In this document: positions 33,968 to 41,394 of the stretch, piece after piece
Layout of the letters: each line of letters opens with the position of its first letter
Position numbering within the stretch: the first letter of the stretch is position 1
Assembly (NCBI GenBank): GCA_017849435.1
Contig: JAFIGY010000009.1
Coordinates: 620,001 to 684,000 of the forward strand
DNA from: Chitinophaga niabensis
GTDB taxonomy: Bacteria > Bacteroidota > Bacteroidia > Chitinophagales > Chitinophagaceae
Direction: 5' to 3'
Length of the DNA: 64,000 nt
Notes under the pieces: model-generated
Database searches by the model: none
Seen by the model: only the letters and a program-made list of their open reading frames with translations
What the model was told of the DNA's origin: nothing
Translations under genes and position numbers: made by a program

Positions 33968-34951
33968 ATGAAAAAGATCATATATCTCCTCCTCTCTGTC
34001 ACAGCGCTGCTATACGCCTGTGAAAAGATCACGCCCGGCTTTCTGAGCGATCAGATGCGATATAAGGATAATGCGGTTTATTGTAAACGGGGTCTGCCCC
34101 TGGTCATGTCAGACCGCATCAATACGGATGAATCCACTCCGCCGGTTTCCTTCAAACTGATAAATTTCCGCGACAAAGCCACAGGAAAAGCCGCGCCGCC
34201 GGAGTTCAATACTGAATATGAAGTTGTAGTGTTCAAAGATGGACAATCCTTCAACGTGAATACGGATACTACGGTTGAAATACTGAACAAGAAAAGGGAA
34301 AAGAAGATGGTAAAACCGATGAGCTTTAATGAAGTCAGCGGCCAGTTCGTGTTCAACAAGGCTTCGGCGAACCTGCCCCTTGGTAATTATGCTTTCGACA
34401 TCGAAGCTTCCAACGTAGCAGGAAAGAAGCTGTACAAAGATTTCGGCCAGGTAACGGTGGCGGACCCGGACCTCGATGACTATTTTACCGTTGAGGATAA
34501 TGTGTCCAACGCCTTCAATGATGTGACAAACGTAGCCACTCCCATGAAGGTTCCAAAAATGACGCTGACCAAAGTATCCAATGCCGGTGCGCGTTTGATC
34601 CTCAAATTGTCTGACAAAAACGGTGTGGCTTTCAATCCGAAAGCAGGAGAGATCATCAAACGTGGCGACAGGCCAATATTTGAGAGATATGCCCGGTTCA
34701 ATCCCGTGATCATAACAGATACAGCCATGATCTGCGACTTCGAGATTGCGCCGTTCCCGCTCACGGAATATGACGACGGATCCACTAACTGGCATCACCT
34801 GATGTATTATCGCATCCCGAGCAAGTTTGCGAAAGTAGACAACTTTCCGGCAACCCCCGGTTTCTCTGTGAATCCGCGTTTTGCATTCGTGTTGAAGCTG
34901 GAGGGAACCTATTTGTTAGAGATCAGATTTACAGATGTTACGAAGAAATAG
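33968..34951 (+). CDS. DUF5007-like surface lipoprotein
   Basis: 327 residues with leader MKKIIYLLLSVTALLYACEK. The mature protein is beta-rich, with no helices of note and no enzyme motif: PPVSFKLINFRDKATGKAAP, LPLGNYAFDIEASNVAG, MPRF-type ending absent, and a C-terminal VLKLEGTYLLEIRFTD. It resembles the DUF5007 family found beside fasciclin lipoproteins in Bacteroidota SusCD operons. It probably forms part of an outer-membrane complex with the three genes before it. A strong terminator closes the operon. Confidence 0.72.
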   Translation: MKKIIYLLLSVTALLYACEKITPGFLSDQMRYKDNAVYCKRGLPLVMSDRINTDESTPPVSFKLINFRDKATGKAAPPEFNTEYEVVVFKDGQSFNVNTDTTVEILNKKREKKMVKPMSFNEVSGQFVFNKASANLPLGNYAFDIEASNVAGKKLYKDFGQVTVADPDLDDYFTVEDNVSNAFNDVTNVATPMKVPKMTLTKVSNAGARLILKLSDKNGVAFNPKAGEIIKRGDRPIFERYARFNPVIITDTAMICDFEIAPFPLTEYDDGSTNWHHLMYYRIPSKFAKVDNFPATPGFSVNPRFAFVLKLEGTYLLEIRFTDVTKK

Positions 34952-35014
34952 CGTATAAGCGGAATTCCTGCTTTTCCTGGCGGGAAATTAAAACAAACTG
35001 ATCGACTATACAAA

Positions 35015-35047
35015 GGCGCCCGGGTTTTCCCGTGGCGCCATTTTTTT
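35015..35047 (+). terminator. Intrinsic terminator after the fasciclin/DUF5007 operon
   Basis: GGCGCC-CGGG pairs with CCCG-T-GGCGCC (one bulged T) around a TTTT loop, followed by a T-run at 35041-35047. It lies between convergent genes and overlaps the end of the serine hydrolase gene by two bases. Confidence 0.85.
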
Positions 35048-36506
35048 ATTGCTTTTCGAAAAGGATATCGTCCTCACCGTCTTTAAAATACATGTTGAAT
35101 CCCTTCGCTCCCCTGATGAATCTGATCGGCGTCCAGAATTCCTGCATCACGAATTCCGTACCGGAAGTGAAGTACATGACCATCGGCTGCGTGCTGTTGT
35201 TGATGGTCAATGTCATTTTCCCATCCTGTTCCGCAATCGTAAAAGTGTCTGTCCTGAATTTGTACGATCCTGTGTATTGCTTCAATGTATCTGCCGGAAC
35301 TGCGGCAAGTTTTTTTACGGTCTGCTTTGAAAAATAATCCCAGCCGTAAGCAAATGCAATGCTGCGTTTTACTTCATGAAGGAGGTTGAAGTTGTCCGAA
35401 TTTACCATCAACACCATGCCGTAGCCACCATCCAGACTGCCATAGTATACGCTCCGGAATCCATCGTTCCCGCCGTTATGATTAAAATACTTCCCGTTTT
35501 CGGTATCGAAAACAAACACGCCCAATGCGGCGCTTTTGTCAATGAAAGGTGTCAGCCGGGTCTTTGTCATAGCCGGAGAAAGCACTTTGGATGATCTGCC
35601 TGCATAGGCCAGTTGTGTTTCAATGATGTATTTGCCGAGATCAGTAGGCGTAGTCCACAAACCGGCGGGCGCCATTTCAGGATAGATGTGGTATTTCCCT
35701 TTTATCGGCTGGCCGCTCTCCCGGTAGCCTGTAGCCAGCAAAGCCGCCTTGGATGCCGGTGCTGGCTGAGAGAATGTACTACCGGTCATGCCCAAAGGTC
35801 GTAAAACAGCTCTTGCCATATATTGATCATAAGGCATGCCGGTAGTTTCCGTAACGATCAGCTGCGTGATGAGCGTACCGCCACCGGAATACTCAAAACG
35901 TTTGCCAGGCGCAAATGCAGGCCTGACCTCGGGCGAATTAGCGGGCCGTTTGCCTTGCAGCATCTGTACGATGGTGGGAATGGTCTCCCCGGCCGCATAC
36001 CCCCTGAATCCATGCACGGTAAGTCCGGCCATATGACTGAGCAGATGCGCGATCGTGATCTTCCCGGAATCCGCAGCGGGATGCCAGCTTTTCAGATATT
36101 TGTTGATATCCTCGTCCAGCCGCAACTTCCCCTCTTCAACAAGTTTGAGTACGCCCACCGCGTTGAGCGATTTGCTGATGGAAGCCGCCTGGAACATGGT
36201 TTCCGTGGTAACGGGCCGTTGTTCTTCCTGGTCCGCATACCCATACCCCCGCGCCCATTCCACCTTGTAATTGCGGATGATCGCAATGCTCAGGCCGCGC
36301 ACGTTGTATTGCTTCATCCGGTCTGCCAGCTTCCCGGGAAGATCGGGCCCGTTCTCGAACCTGATCCAGCCCCGGAGGTTGTTTTCCACCAGCCGGATCT
36401 TTGCTTCGATGGAATCCGCATAACGGGGTTGTTTTACCTGTGCCTGCACGGCTGATGCGATGCAAAGCAGCAGGAGGATAGCGAGGTTTGATCTTGATAA
36501 TGACAT
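35046..36506 (-). CDS. Serine hydrolase, class C beta-lactamase/AmpH-like (CubicO type)
   Basis: 486 residues with a signal peptide ending AVQAQ. The penicillin-binding fold motifs are SISK (Ser109, Lys112), the YSG triad (FEYSGGGTLI) and HNGG near residue 345. The last 90 residues (LKQYTGSYKFRTDTFTIAEQ onwards) form the lipocalin-like DUF3471-type domain common in this family. Likely a periplasmic peptidase or esterase; antibiotic hydrolysis cannot be inferred. It is divergent from the RNA methyltransferase gene. Confidence 0.9.
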   Translation of the reverse strand: MSLSRSNLAILLLLCIASAVQAQVKQPRYADSIEAKIRLVENNLRGWIRFENGPDLPGKLADRMKQYNVRGLSIAIIRNYKVEWARGYGYADQEEQRPVTTETMFQAASISKSLNAVGVLKLVEEGKLRLDEDINKYLKSWHPAADSGKITIAHLLSHMAGLTVHGFRGYAAGETIPTIVQMLQGKRPANSPEVRPAFAPGKRFEYSGGGTLITQLIVTETTGMPYDQYMARAVLRPLGMTGSTFSQPAPASKAALLATGYRESGQPIKGKYHIYPEMAPAGLWTTPTDLGKYIIETQLAYAGRSSKVLSPAMTKTRLTPFIDKSAALGVFVFDTENGKYFNHNGGNDGFRSVYYGSLDGGYGMVLMVNSDNFNLLHEVKRSIAFAYGWDYFSKQTVKKLAAVPADTLKQYTGSYKFRTDTFTIAEQDGKMTLTINNSTQPMVMYFTSGTEFVMQEFWTPIRFIRGAKGFNMYFKDGEDDILFEKQ

Positions 36507-36637
36507 AATAAATGTTTTACAGAGAAAAGATACTGCAGGATCGTTTGGGGGATGGGAGCTTGTGCCGAAATAAAGCCGTTACGGTACGAAGCTGTTGAAA
36601 AATGGGATGGAAGAATGGAAGCGCGGAAGGCAAAACT

Positions 36638-36645
36638 TATCTTTG
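36638..36645 (+). promoter_or_regulatory. -7 box (TATCTTTG) of the RNA methyltransferase gene
   Basis: TATCTTTG matches TAnnTTTG and ends five bases before the preferred ATG at 36651. This supports that start over the upstream in-frame Met codons, because those would lie before the transcript start. Confidence 0.45.
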
Positions 36646-36650
36646 CGGGC

Positions 36651-37814
36651 ATGACGCGTTGGGAAAATTACATGATCGCCGCAGAGAAGATCATTGGAGG
36701 ATATGAGGGCCGCATGCCGTTGCATCATTATCTGAAAGCGTTCTTCAAAGAACATCCGCAAATGGGCAGTCGCGACCGGCGAAGGGTGCAGCAGCTGGTG
36801 TACCATTATTTCCGGTTAGGGCATTGGGGGAGCAGCAGGGAGCTGAGGGAAAGGGTGCTCACCGGTACTTTTCTCTGTGAGCAGTCGCCTGATGAGCTTC
36901 TGGCCTTCTTTCGACCGGAATGGAATGAGCAGATAGATGCTTCACCGGAAAAGAAACTTGCATTCATCGGCGGAGAATGGAATGCGGAAGAAATATTTCC
37001 TTTCCTGCGGCATCTTTCCAGAGGCATCGATCCGGATGCATTCGTGCAGGCGCACTTTCGTCAGCCGAAACTTTTCCTCCGCGCCCGGCCGGGGAAACTG
37101 CCGTCCATCGTGCAATCCCTGCAAACCGCCGGTGTTCCTTTCGAGCAGGCGGGAACAAATACCATCGCGCTGCCCAATGGCACAAAAACGGAAACTCTCC
37201 TGCCGGAGAAACGCTGGTATGAAGTGCAGGATCTTTCGTCCCAGGAGACCGGCCTCCGTTTCCACCCGAAGGCGGGTGAATATTGGTGGGACTGCTGCGC
37301 AGCCAGCGGCGGCAAATCCATCCTCCTCCACGATCTGCAACCGGATATCCATCTTTTTACCAGCGATATAAGGCCCGTCATCCTGGAAAACCTTCGCAAA
37401 AGATTTGCCGAAGCCGGTATCAGGGATTATACGGCCAGGGTCATCGATCTGGCCGCACCCATTGCGAACAACGCGCTCCCACGCCAAACATTCAACGGCA
37501 TTATACTGGATGCGCCTTGCAGCGGCTCCGGCACCTGGGGACGCACACCGGAGAATCTTTATTATTTCAGGGAAGAGCAGATTGCGGAATACGCAGCCCT
37601 GCAGAAGAAGATCGCACGGAATGTAACGCCCCGCCTGCAACCGGGAGGTACATTTATTTATATCACCTGCTCCGTTTTCCGGGAAGAGAACGAAGAAGCA
37701 GTAGCATTCCTTGAAAAGGAATGTGGATTGAAGATCATGGAAAGCGGCATCATCAGTGGATATGAACGGAATGCGGATACGATGTTCGTGGCAGTGGGAA
37801 AGAAAATGGATTAG
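36651..37814 (+). CDS. RsmB/NOP-family SAM-dependent RNA (cytosine-5) methyltransferase
   Basis: From 36651 (MTRWENYMIAAEKIIGGYEG) the protein has 387 residues; the frame is open to 36552 but the family starts at MTxWENY-like sequences and the -7 box lies between the two. An N-terminal NusB-like region is followed by the Rossmann domain: WWDCCAASGGKSILLHDL (motif I), TSDIRPVILENL, ILDAPCSGSGTWGR (motif IV with catalytic Cys) and ITCSVFREENEEAV (motif VI, TC). It methylates cytosine C5 in rRNA or tRNA; the exact target base cannot be told. Shorter than E. coli RsmB. Confidence 0.92.
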   Translation: MTRWENYMIAAEKIIGGYEGRMPLHHYLKAFFKEHPQMGSRDRRRVQQLVYHYFRLGHWGSSRELRERVLTGTFLCEQSPDELLAFFRPEWNEQIDASPEKKLAFIGGEWNAEEIFPFLRHLSRGIDPDAFVQAHFRQPKLFLRARPGKLPSIVQSLQTAGVPFEQAGTNTIALPNGTKTETLLPEKRWYEVQDLSSQETGLRFHPKAGEYWWDCCAASGGKSILLHDLQPDIHLFTSDIRPVILENLRKRFAEAGIRDYTARVIDLAAPIANNALPRQTFNGIILDAPCSGSGTWGRTPENLYYFREEQIAEYAALQKKIARNVTPRLQPGGTFIYITCSVFREENEEAVAFLEKECGLKIMESGIISGYERNADTMFVAVGKKMD

Positions 37815-37844
37815 GGGAATTGGATTTTTATAATTACATTCAAT

Positions 37845-37859
37845 GTATGGGAACCATAC
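37845..37859 (+). repeat. Short inverted repeat upstream of the Cys-repeat gene
   Basis: GTATGG-GAA-CCATAC lies 33 bases before the start at 37892. It could be a regulator-binding half-site pair or a leader stem. No consensus -7 box is clear around it. Confidence 0.3.
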
Positions 37860-37891
37860 CCGTTTGTTCTAACCTTTAAATACCTCGTACC

Positions 37892-38368
37892 ATGAAAACA
37901 CTACTCCTTGTAAGTGCTTTGCTGGCATCGTTTTCGCCATTTCTTGGCCGGTTCACGCAAGGCCCTGTTTCCAAAACCTTCAAAGCTGCTTTTTACGAAG
38001 AAGACAGTACGGTATCCAACACGACTGTTGTACAGAATTACTACCGGATCTCATGTCCTAATAACCCTAATGCATATGGATGTGGAAGCTCCGGCTCCAT
38101 TCCCTGCATTGCCGAGAAACCCTGCCCTGTCATTTCCCCTTTGAAGAAAATTCCCTGCCCGGGAGTAGGGAATGGTGAGTTTTGCGGCCAGGCTGATTCC
38201 GGAGAGGTATGTCCAAACCCGACTTCCTGCCCTAATCAGCTCACGCTGCACGATTGCCCGCTGTACCCAGGAGAAACCATGTGTGCATCCGGTGGGAGCG
38301 GTGTTGTCTGCTCTACGCCGAATAGCTGCCCACCGCCTCCTGTTGCACCTTCTGCTGCAAGAGAGTAA
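37892..38368 (+). CDS. Secreted Cys-rich protein with three tandem four-Cys modules, unknown function
   Basis: 158 residues. The N-terminus (MKTLLLVSALLASFSPFLGR) looks like a signal peptide. Twelve Cys residues (55, 64, 72, 78; 89, 98, 107, 113; 122, 131, 140, 146) form three copies of C-x8-C-x7/8-C-x5-C, repeating every 33-34 residues, with CP at the module start and SG before the third Cys. The even count suggests up to six disulfides. The C-terminus is Pro/Ala-rich. I do not recognise the family. The gene is followed 33 bases later by a DUF4221-like lipoprotein and then a CxxC lipoprotein, forming an apparent operon. Confidence 0.75.
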   Translation: MKTLLLVSALLASFSPFLGRFTQGPVSKTFKAAFYEEDSTVSNTTVVQNYYRISCPNNPNAYGCGSSGSIPCIAEKPCPVISPLKKIPCPGVGNGEFCGQADSGEVCPNPTSCPNQLTLHDCPLYPGETMCASGGSGVVCSTPNSCPPPPVAPSAARE

Positions 38369-38401
38369 TAAAAACTATATTTCCCCATCAACTGACCGTT
38401 C

Positions 38402-39595
38402 ATGCTGAAAGCGCTGGGAGCTTCCCTGTTGTTGCTGATACTCGTTGCCTGCAATAACAACAGGTATATACTGCCTGTAAAAAGATCCGGAGGATCAGGC
38501 CGGTATCATATCAACATCGATTCCATCCGCATCCCCCTGCCGCCACATACGCTGCATCAATATTTTACCTTTTCCGTTACGGCGATAGACGGGGAGGATT
38601 TTTTTATCGGATACAATGCCGCAGATGTACAGCTCGATATTTTCAATCTCAGCCGGCAAACGTTCGTACGCCGGATCGCACTCACCGCACATCACTCATT
38701 TACGGATCTCGACAAAAAAGATCAGGATAAATCGAGAAGTGTGACGGATGTGCTGATGATCAACTTCGACAGCATATTCATCAATCTTGGTAACAAACGG
38801 CTCCTGCTGATCGATACAGCTTTCAACCGCAAACTGGATATCGAATTATCCTCTTTTCGCGGACATGAAAAAGGAAGATCTTACGGCATGCCGATCAGTT
38901 ATTCACATAGCTTCAAAATGACCTGGTATGCATCGCAGCACAGCCTGCTGATGCACCAGGTTTTTAATGACCGTGCCCAGCCCGCCAGGAGACCGGCTTT
39001 TGTGCTCCTGAACCTGGTAGATACCAGCATCAAAAGCCTGCCGCTGTACTACAGTGATATCTTCTACGAACGGAAAGGGAATATGGGTATGCTGGGACAG
39101 ATCAATGTTGGCGAACAACAGCAACAGGGGCATCTGACCTATAACTTCGCCTACGAATCCAACATCTATCAGTACAATGAGCGCACGCAATATGTGACGG
39201 TTTATGGAGGGAAAAGCAGCCTGAGCAGGAATATAGTGCAGCCCATGGGCGAGATCACGGAAGACGCGGAATGGCGTATTCACTTCATCGAGAATCCGCA
39301 ATTCTTTCCCGTGCTCTACGATGCGCAACGGCATCTTTACTACCGGCTGCATCTCCGGGAGATCAACTACGAGAACGGAAAGTACTTTCATTCTGTGCTG
39401 GACAAAGCCCTGATCCTGATGGTTTTCAATGAAGCGTTCGAACTGGTCAATGAAACGATGCTGCCTGCAAACACCTACGCATCTTATTCCTGGTTCGTTA
39501 CTTCAAAAGGACTGTACATTTCCCCCACCCATAGAAAGAATGAAAATGACGATGCTTCCGCATTAAGGTTTAATATTTTAAATATTCAGTTGTGA
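38402..39595 (+). CDS. DUF4221-like lipoprotein, probable beta-propeller
   Basis: 397 residues with lipoprotein leader MLKALGASLLLLILVACNNN (acceptor Cys17). The mature part shows repeated short beta strands with aromatic and Asp turns (FTFSVTAIDGEDFFIGYNAA, LDIFNLSRQTFVRRIAL, INLGNKRLLLIDTAFNRKLD), fitting the DUF4221/6-bladed-propeller-like lipoproteins of Bacteroidota. Members often accompany small Cys-rich or NVEALA-type secreted peptides, as here. Function is unknown. Its stop codon overlaps the GTG start of the next gene (GTGA), indicating coupled translation. Confidence 0.7.
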   Translation: MLKALGASLLLLILVACNNNRYILPVKRSGGSGRYHINIDSIRIPLPPHTLHQYFTFSVTAIDGEDFFIGYNAADVQLDIFNLSRQTFVRRIALTAHHSFTDLDKKDQDKSRSVTDVLMINFDSIFINLGNKRLLLIDTAFNRKLDIELSSFRGHEKGRSYGMPISYSHSFKMTWYASQHSLLMHQVFNDRAQPARRPAFVLLNLVDTSIKSLPLYYSDIFYERKGNMGMLGQINVGEQQQQGHLTYNFAYESNIYQYNERTQYVTVYGGKSSLSRNIVQPMGEITEDAEWRIHFIENPQFFPVLYDAQRHLYYRLHLREINYENGKYFHSVLDKALILMVFNEAFELVNETMLPANTYASYSWFVTSKGLYISPTHRKNENDDASALRFNILNIQL

Positions 39596-40056
39596 AATTC
39601 ATTTACGCCTGCTGTGTGATATGCTGCCTTTTCGCCTGCCATAGGGCCAAAGAACGAAGCAAGGAAAAGGAAAGGCTGGATCTTTACCTGTCAGAGGTCT
39701 ACCACACGAACCTCCACGATTATCCAAGATCGATAGTCATTCTTGTGTCCGGCGGTTGCGGGTCCTGCACGAAGAAAACCATCCGCTTTATCAGGAAGAT
39801 GGCCCGGGATGAACGCTTCAACGGCTACACGAAGCTGCTCATCACACCACCGAATAATGCTTATGTAAAGGATTCAATCGGAGAGAGCACAGGTGTCCGG
39901 GTTATTATAGATGAGCATGAGAACCTGGACAAGTACGGAATAAACCTCCCCAAAAATTTATTCATGGAGTGCGCAAAAGGAGAGGTTGTATTCAGGGACT
40001 GGCTTTATCTTGAAAAAGTAGACAGTATTGCGTTAAAATATGGGATCACGTTGTAA
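39592..40056 (+). CDS. Small thioredoxin-like lipoprotein with CGSC motif
   Basis: 154 residues starting with GTG inside the previous stop (GTGA overlap). The leader MKFIYACCVICCLFACHRAK has a lipobox LFAC (acceptor Cys16). After a charged helix comes SIVILVSGGCGSCTKKTIRF, a beta strand followed by a CxxC motif (Cys56, Cys59) and helix, as in thioredoxin folds; a later beta strand-loop around IIDEHENLDKYGI would carry the substrate face, though a cis-Pro is not clear. Being coupled to a secreted 12-Cys protein, it may handle that protein's disulfides. This is inference; DUF-type peroxiredoxin-like roles are also possible. Confidence 0.65.
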   Translation: MKFIYACCVICCLFACHRAKERSKEKERLDLYLSEVYHTNLHDYPRSIVILVSGGCGSCTKKTIRFIRKMARDERFNGYTKLLITPPNNAYVKDSIGESTGVRVIIDEHENLDKYGINLPKNLFMECAKGEVVFRDWLYLEKVDSIALKYGITL

Positions 40057-40060
40057 AAGA

Positions 40061-41152
40061 TCACCGCCGGATAATCCCTCCACCCAACACATCATCGCCT
40101 TCGTAGAAAACAGCTGATTGCCCGGGAGCGATACTCTTTACCTGCTCATAAAAATCCACCTTTACGATCCCGTCCGCTTCGTTGTACAGGTTGCCCGGCG
40201 TACCCTTATCCTTGTAGCGGATCTTCACTACGGATTCCATGCCTTCCGGGATATGATCGTATTTCACCATATTGATGCCGCCCACACGCATCTGGCTGCG
40301 TTGCAGTTCATGTTCTTCACCCAGTACCACGGTATTGGTTTCCGGGATAATTCCGGTCACATATATCGGCTTGCCAAGGGCAATATCCAGTCCCTTCCGC
40401 TGCCCGATGGTATAAAAAGGATATCCTTTATGCTTTCCCACAATGGTACCGTCAGCCAATACAAAATTGCCGCCGTTCACCTTTTCTTCCAGACCTTCCA
40501 CCTTGCGTTTCAGAAAACCGCGATAATCATTGTCCGGCACAAAGCAGATCTCATAGCTTTCCGCTTTTTTGGCGAGTTCAGGGTATCCAAAATCAAAGGC
40601 CATCTGGCGGATCTCTGTTTTGCGATACCCGCCCAGCGGCAGCAGGGTGCGCTTGATCACATCCTGGTCCAGCCCCCAGAGCACATAACTCTGGTCTTTC
40701 GTATCGTCCACACCGCGACTGATCACACCTCGACCACTTTCCGTGCGCAGGCGGGCATAATGTCCTGTAGCGATGAATTCACAATCCATCGCATCCGCCC
40801 GTTTCATCAGGGCACGCCATTTAATATGGGTGTTGCACAGCACGCAGGGGTTGGGGGTGCGGCCGGCTATATATTCGTCCACGAAATTATTGATCACGAA
40901 ATCCCCGAATTCATCCCGGATGTCGAGGATGAAATGCGGAAACCCATGGTGCACGGCAGCAGCGCGGGCATCGTTAAAGGAATCCAGGTTACAGCAACCG
41001 GTTTCCTTTTTAGAGGTGCCGGCGGACGAGTAATCCCAGGTCTTCATCGTAATACCCACTACTTCATAGCCTTGCTCATGCAGCATCAGGGCAGTAACGG
41101 TACTGTCTATCCCCCCGCTCATGGCTACCAGCACTTTTCCATGCTTGCTCAT
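40061..41152 (-). CDS. mnmA: tRNA-specific 2-thiouridylase
   Basis: 363 residues starting MSKHGKVLVAMSGGIDSTVT; the PP-loop SGGIDS activates U34 of tRNA. The catalytic Cys pair is in RTPNPCVLCN and ESYEICFVPD, and the central TGHYARL and C-terminal beta-barrel are present. It thiolates the wobble uridine in tRNAs for Glu, Gln and Lys using sulfur from IscS/Tus-type donors. It is convergent with the CxxC lipoprotein gene, only four bases separating the stops, with no terminator visible there. Confidence 0.98.
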   Translation of the reverse strand: MSKHGKVLVAMSGGIDSTVTALMLHEQGYEVVGITMKTWDYSSAGTSKKETGCCNLDSFNDARAAAVHHGFPHFILDIRDEFGDFVINNFVDEYIAGRTPNPCVLCNTHIKWRALMKRADAMDCEFIATGHYARLRTESGRGVISRGVDDTKDQSYVLWGLDQDVIKRTLLPLGGYRKTEIRQMAFDFGYPELAKKAESYEICFVPDNDYRGFLKRKVEGLEEKVNGGNFVLADGTIVGKHKGYPFYTIGQRKGLDIALGKPIYVTGIIPETNTVVLGEEHELQRSQMRVGGINMVKYDHIPEGMESVVKIRYKDKGTPGNLYNEADGIVKVDFYEQVKSIAPGQSAVFYEGDDVLGGGIIRR

Positions 41153-41172
41153 CTTCCATTCGATTAAGAGTG

Positions 41173-41180
41173 CAAAATTA
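41173..41180 (-). promoter_or_regulatory. -7 box (TAATTTTG) of mnmA
   Basis: On the minus strand TAATTTTG fits TAnnTTTG and lies 20 bases before the mnmA ATG. A -33 TTG is not evident. Confidence 0.45.
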
Positions 41181-41394
41181 CTGAAATCCTGCTAGAAAGG
41201 CGGCACAGAGCCATAGATACTGGCGATAGGGGTATAGAGGTATTGCTCCTGCCGCTGCATAAAATCCAATCAAACAGCCATTTACAACGATTGATATACA
41301 TTTTTCAAGCAAAATCTTTAGTAAAATGTCAAAAATCTGAAATGCTAATTATATATTTATTGGCGGATAAGCTATGTTATTTAATAAATTTCGC

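Noticed and set aside
35046-36506. Antibiotic-resistance beta-lactamase
   Set aside because: The SxxK/YSG/HNGG pattern with a C-terminal DUF3471-like domain fits the broad CubicO serine-hydrolase family; there is no basis for claiming antibiotic hydrolysis.
40118-41167. 349-residue plus-strand frame
   Set aside because: It is complementary to mnmA, whose PP-loop and Cys motifs are unmistakable.
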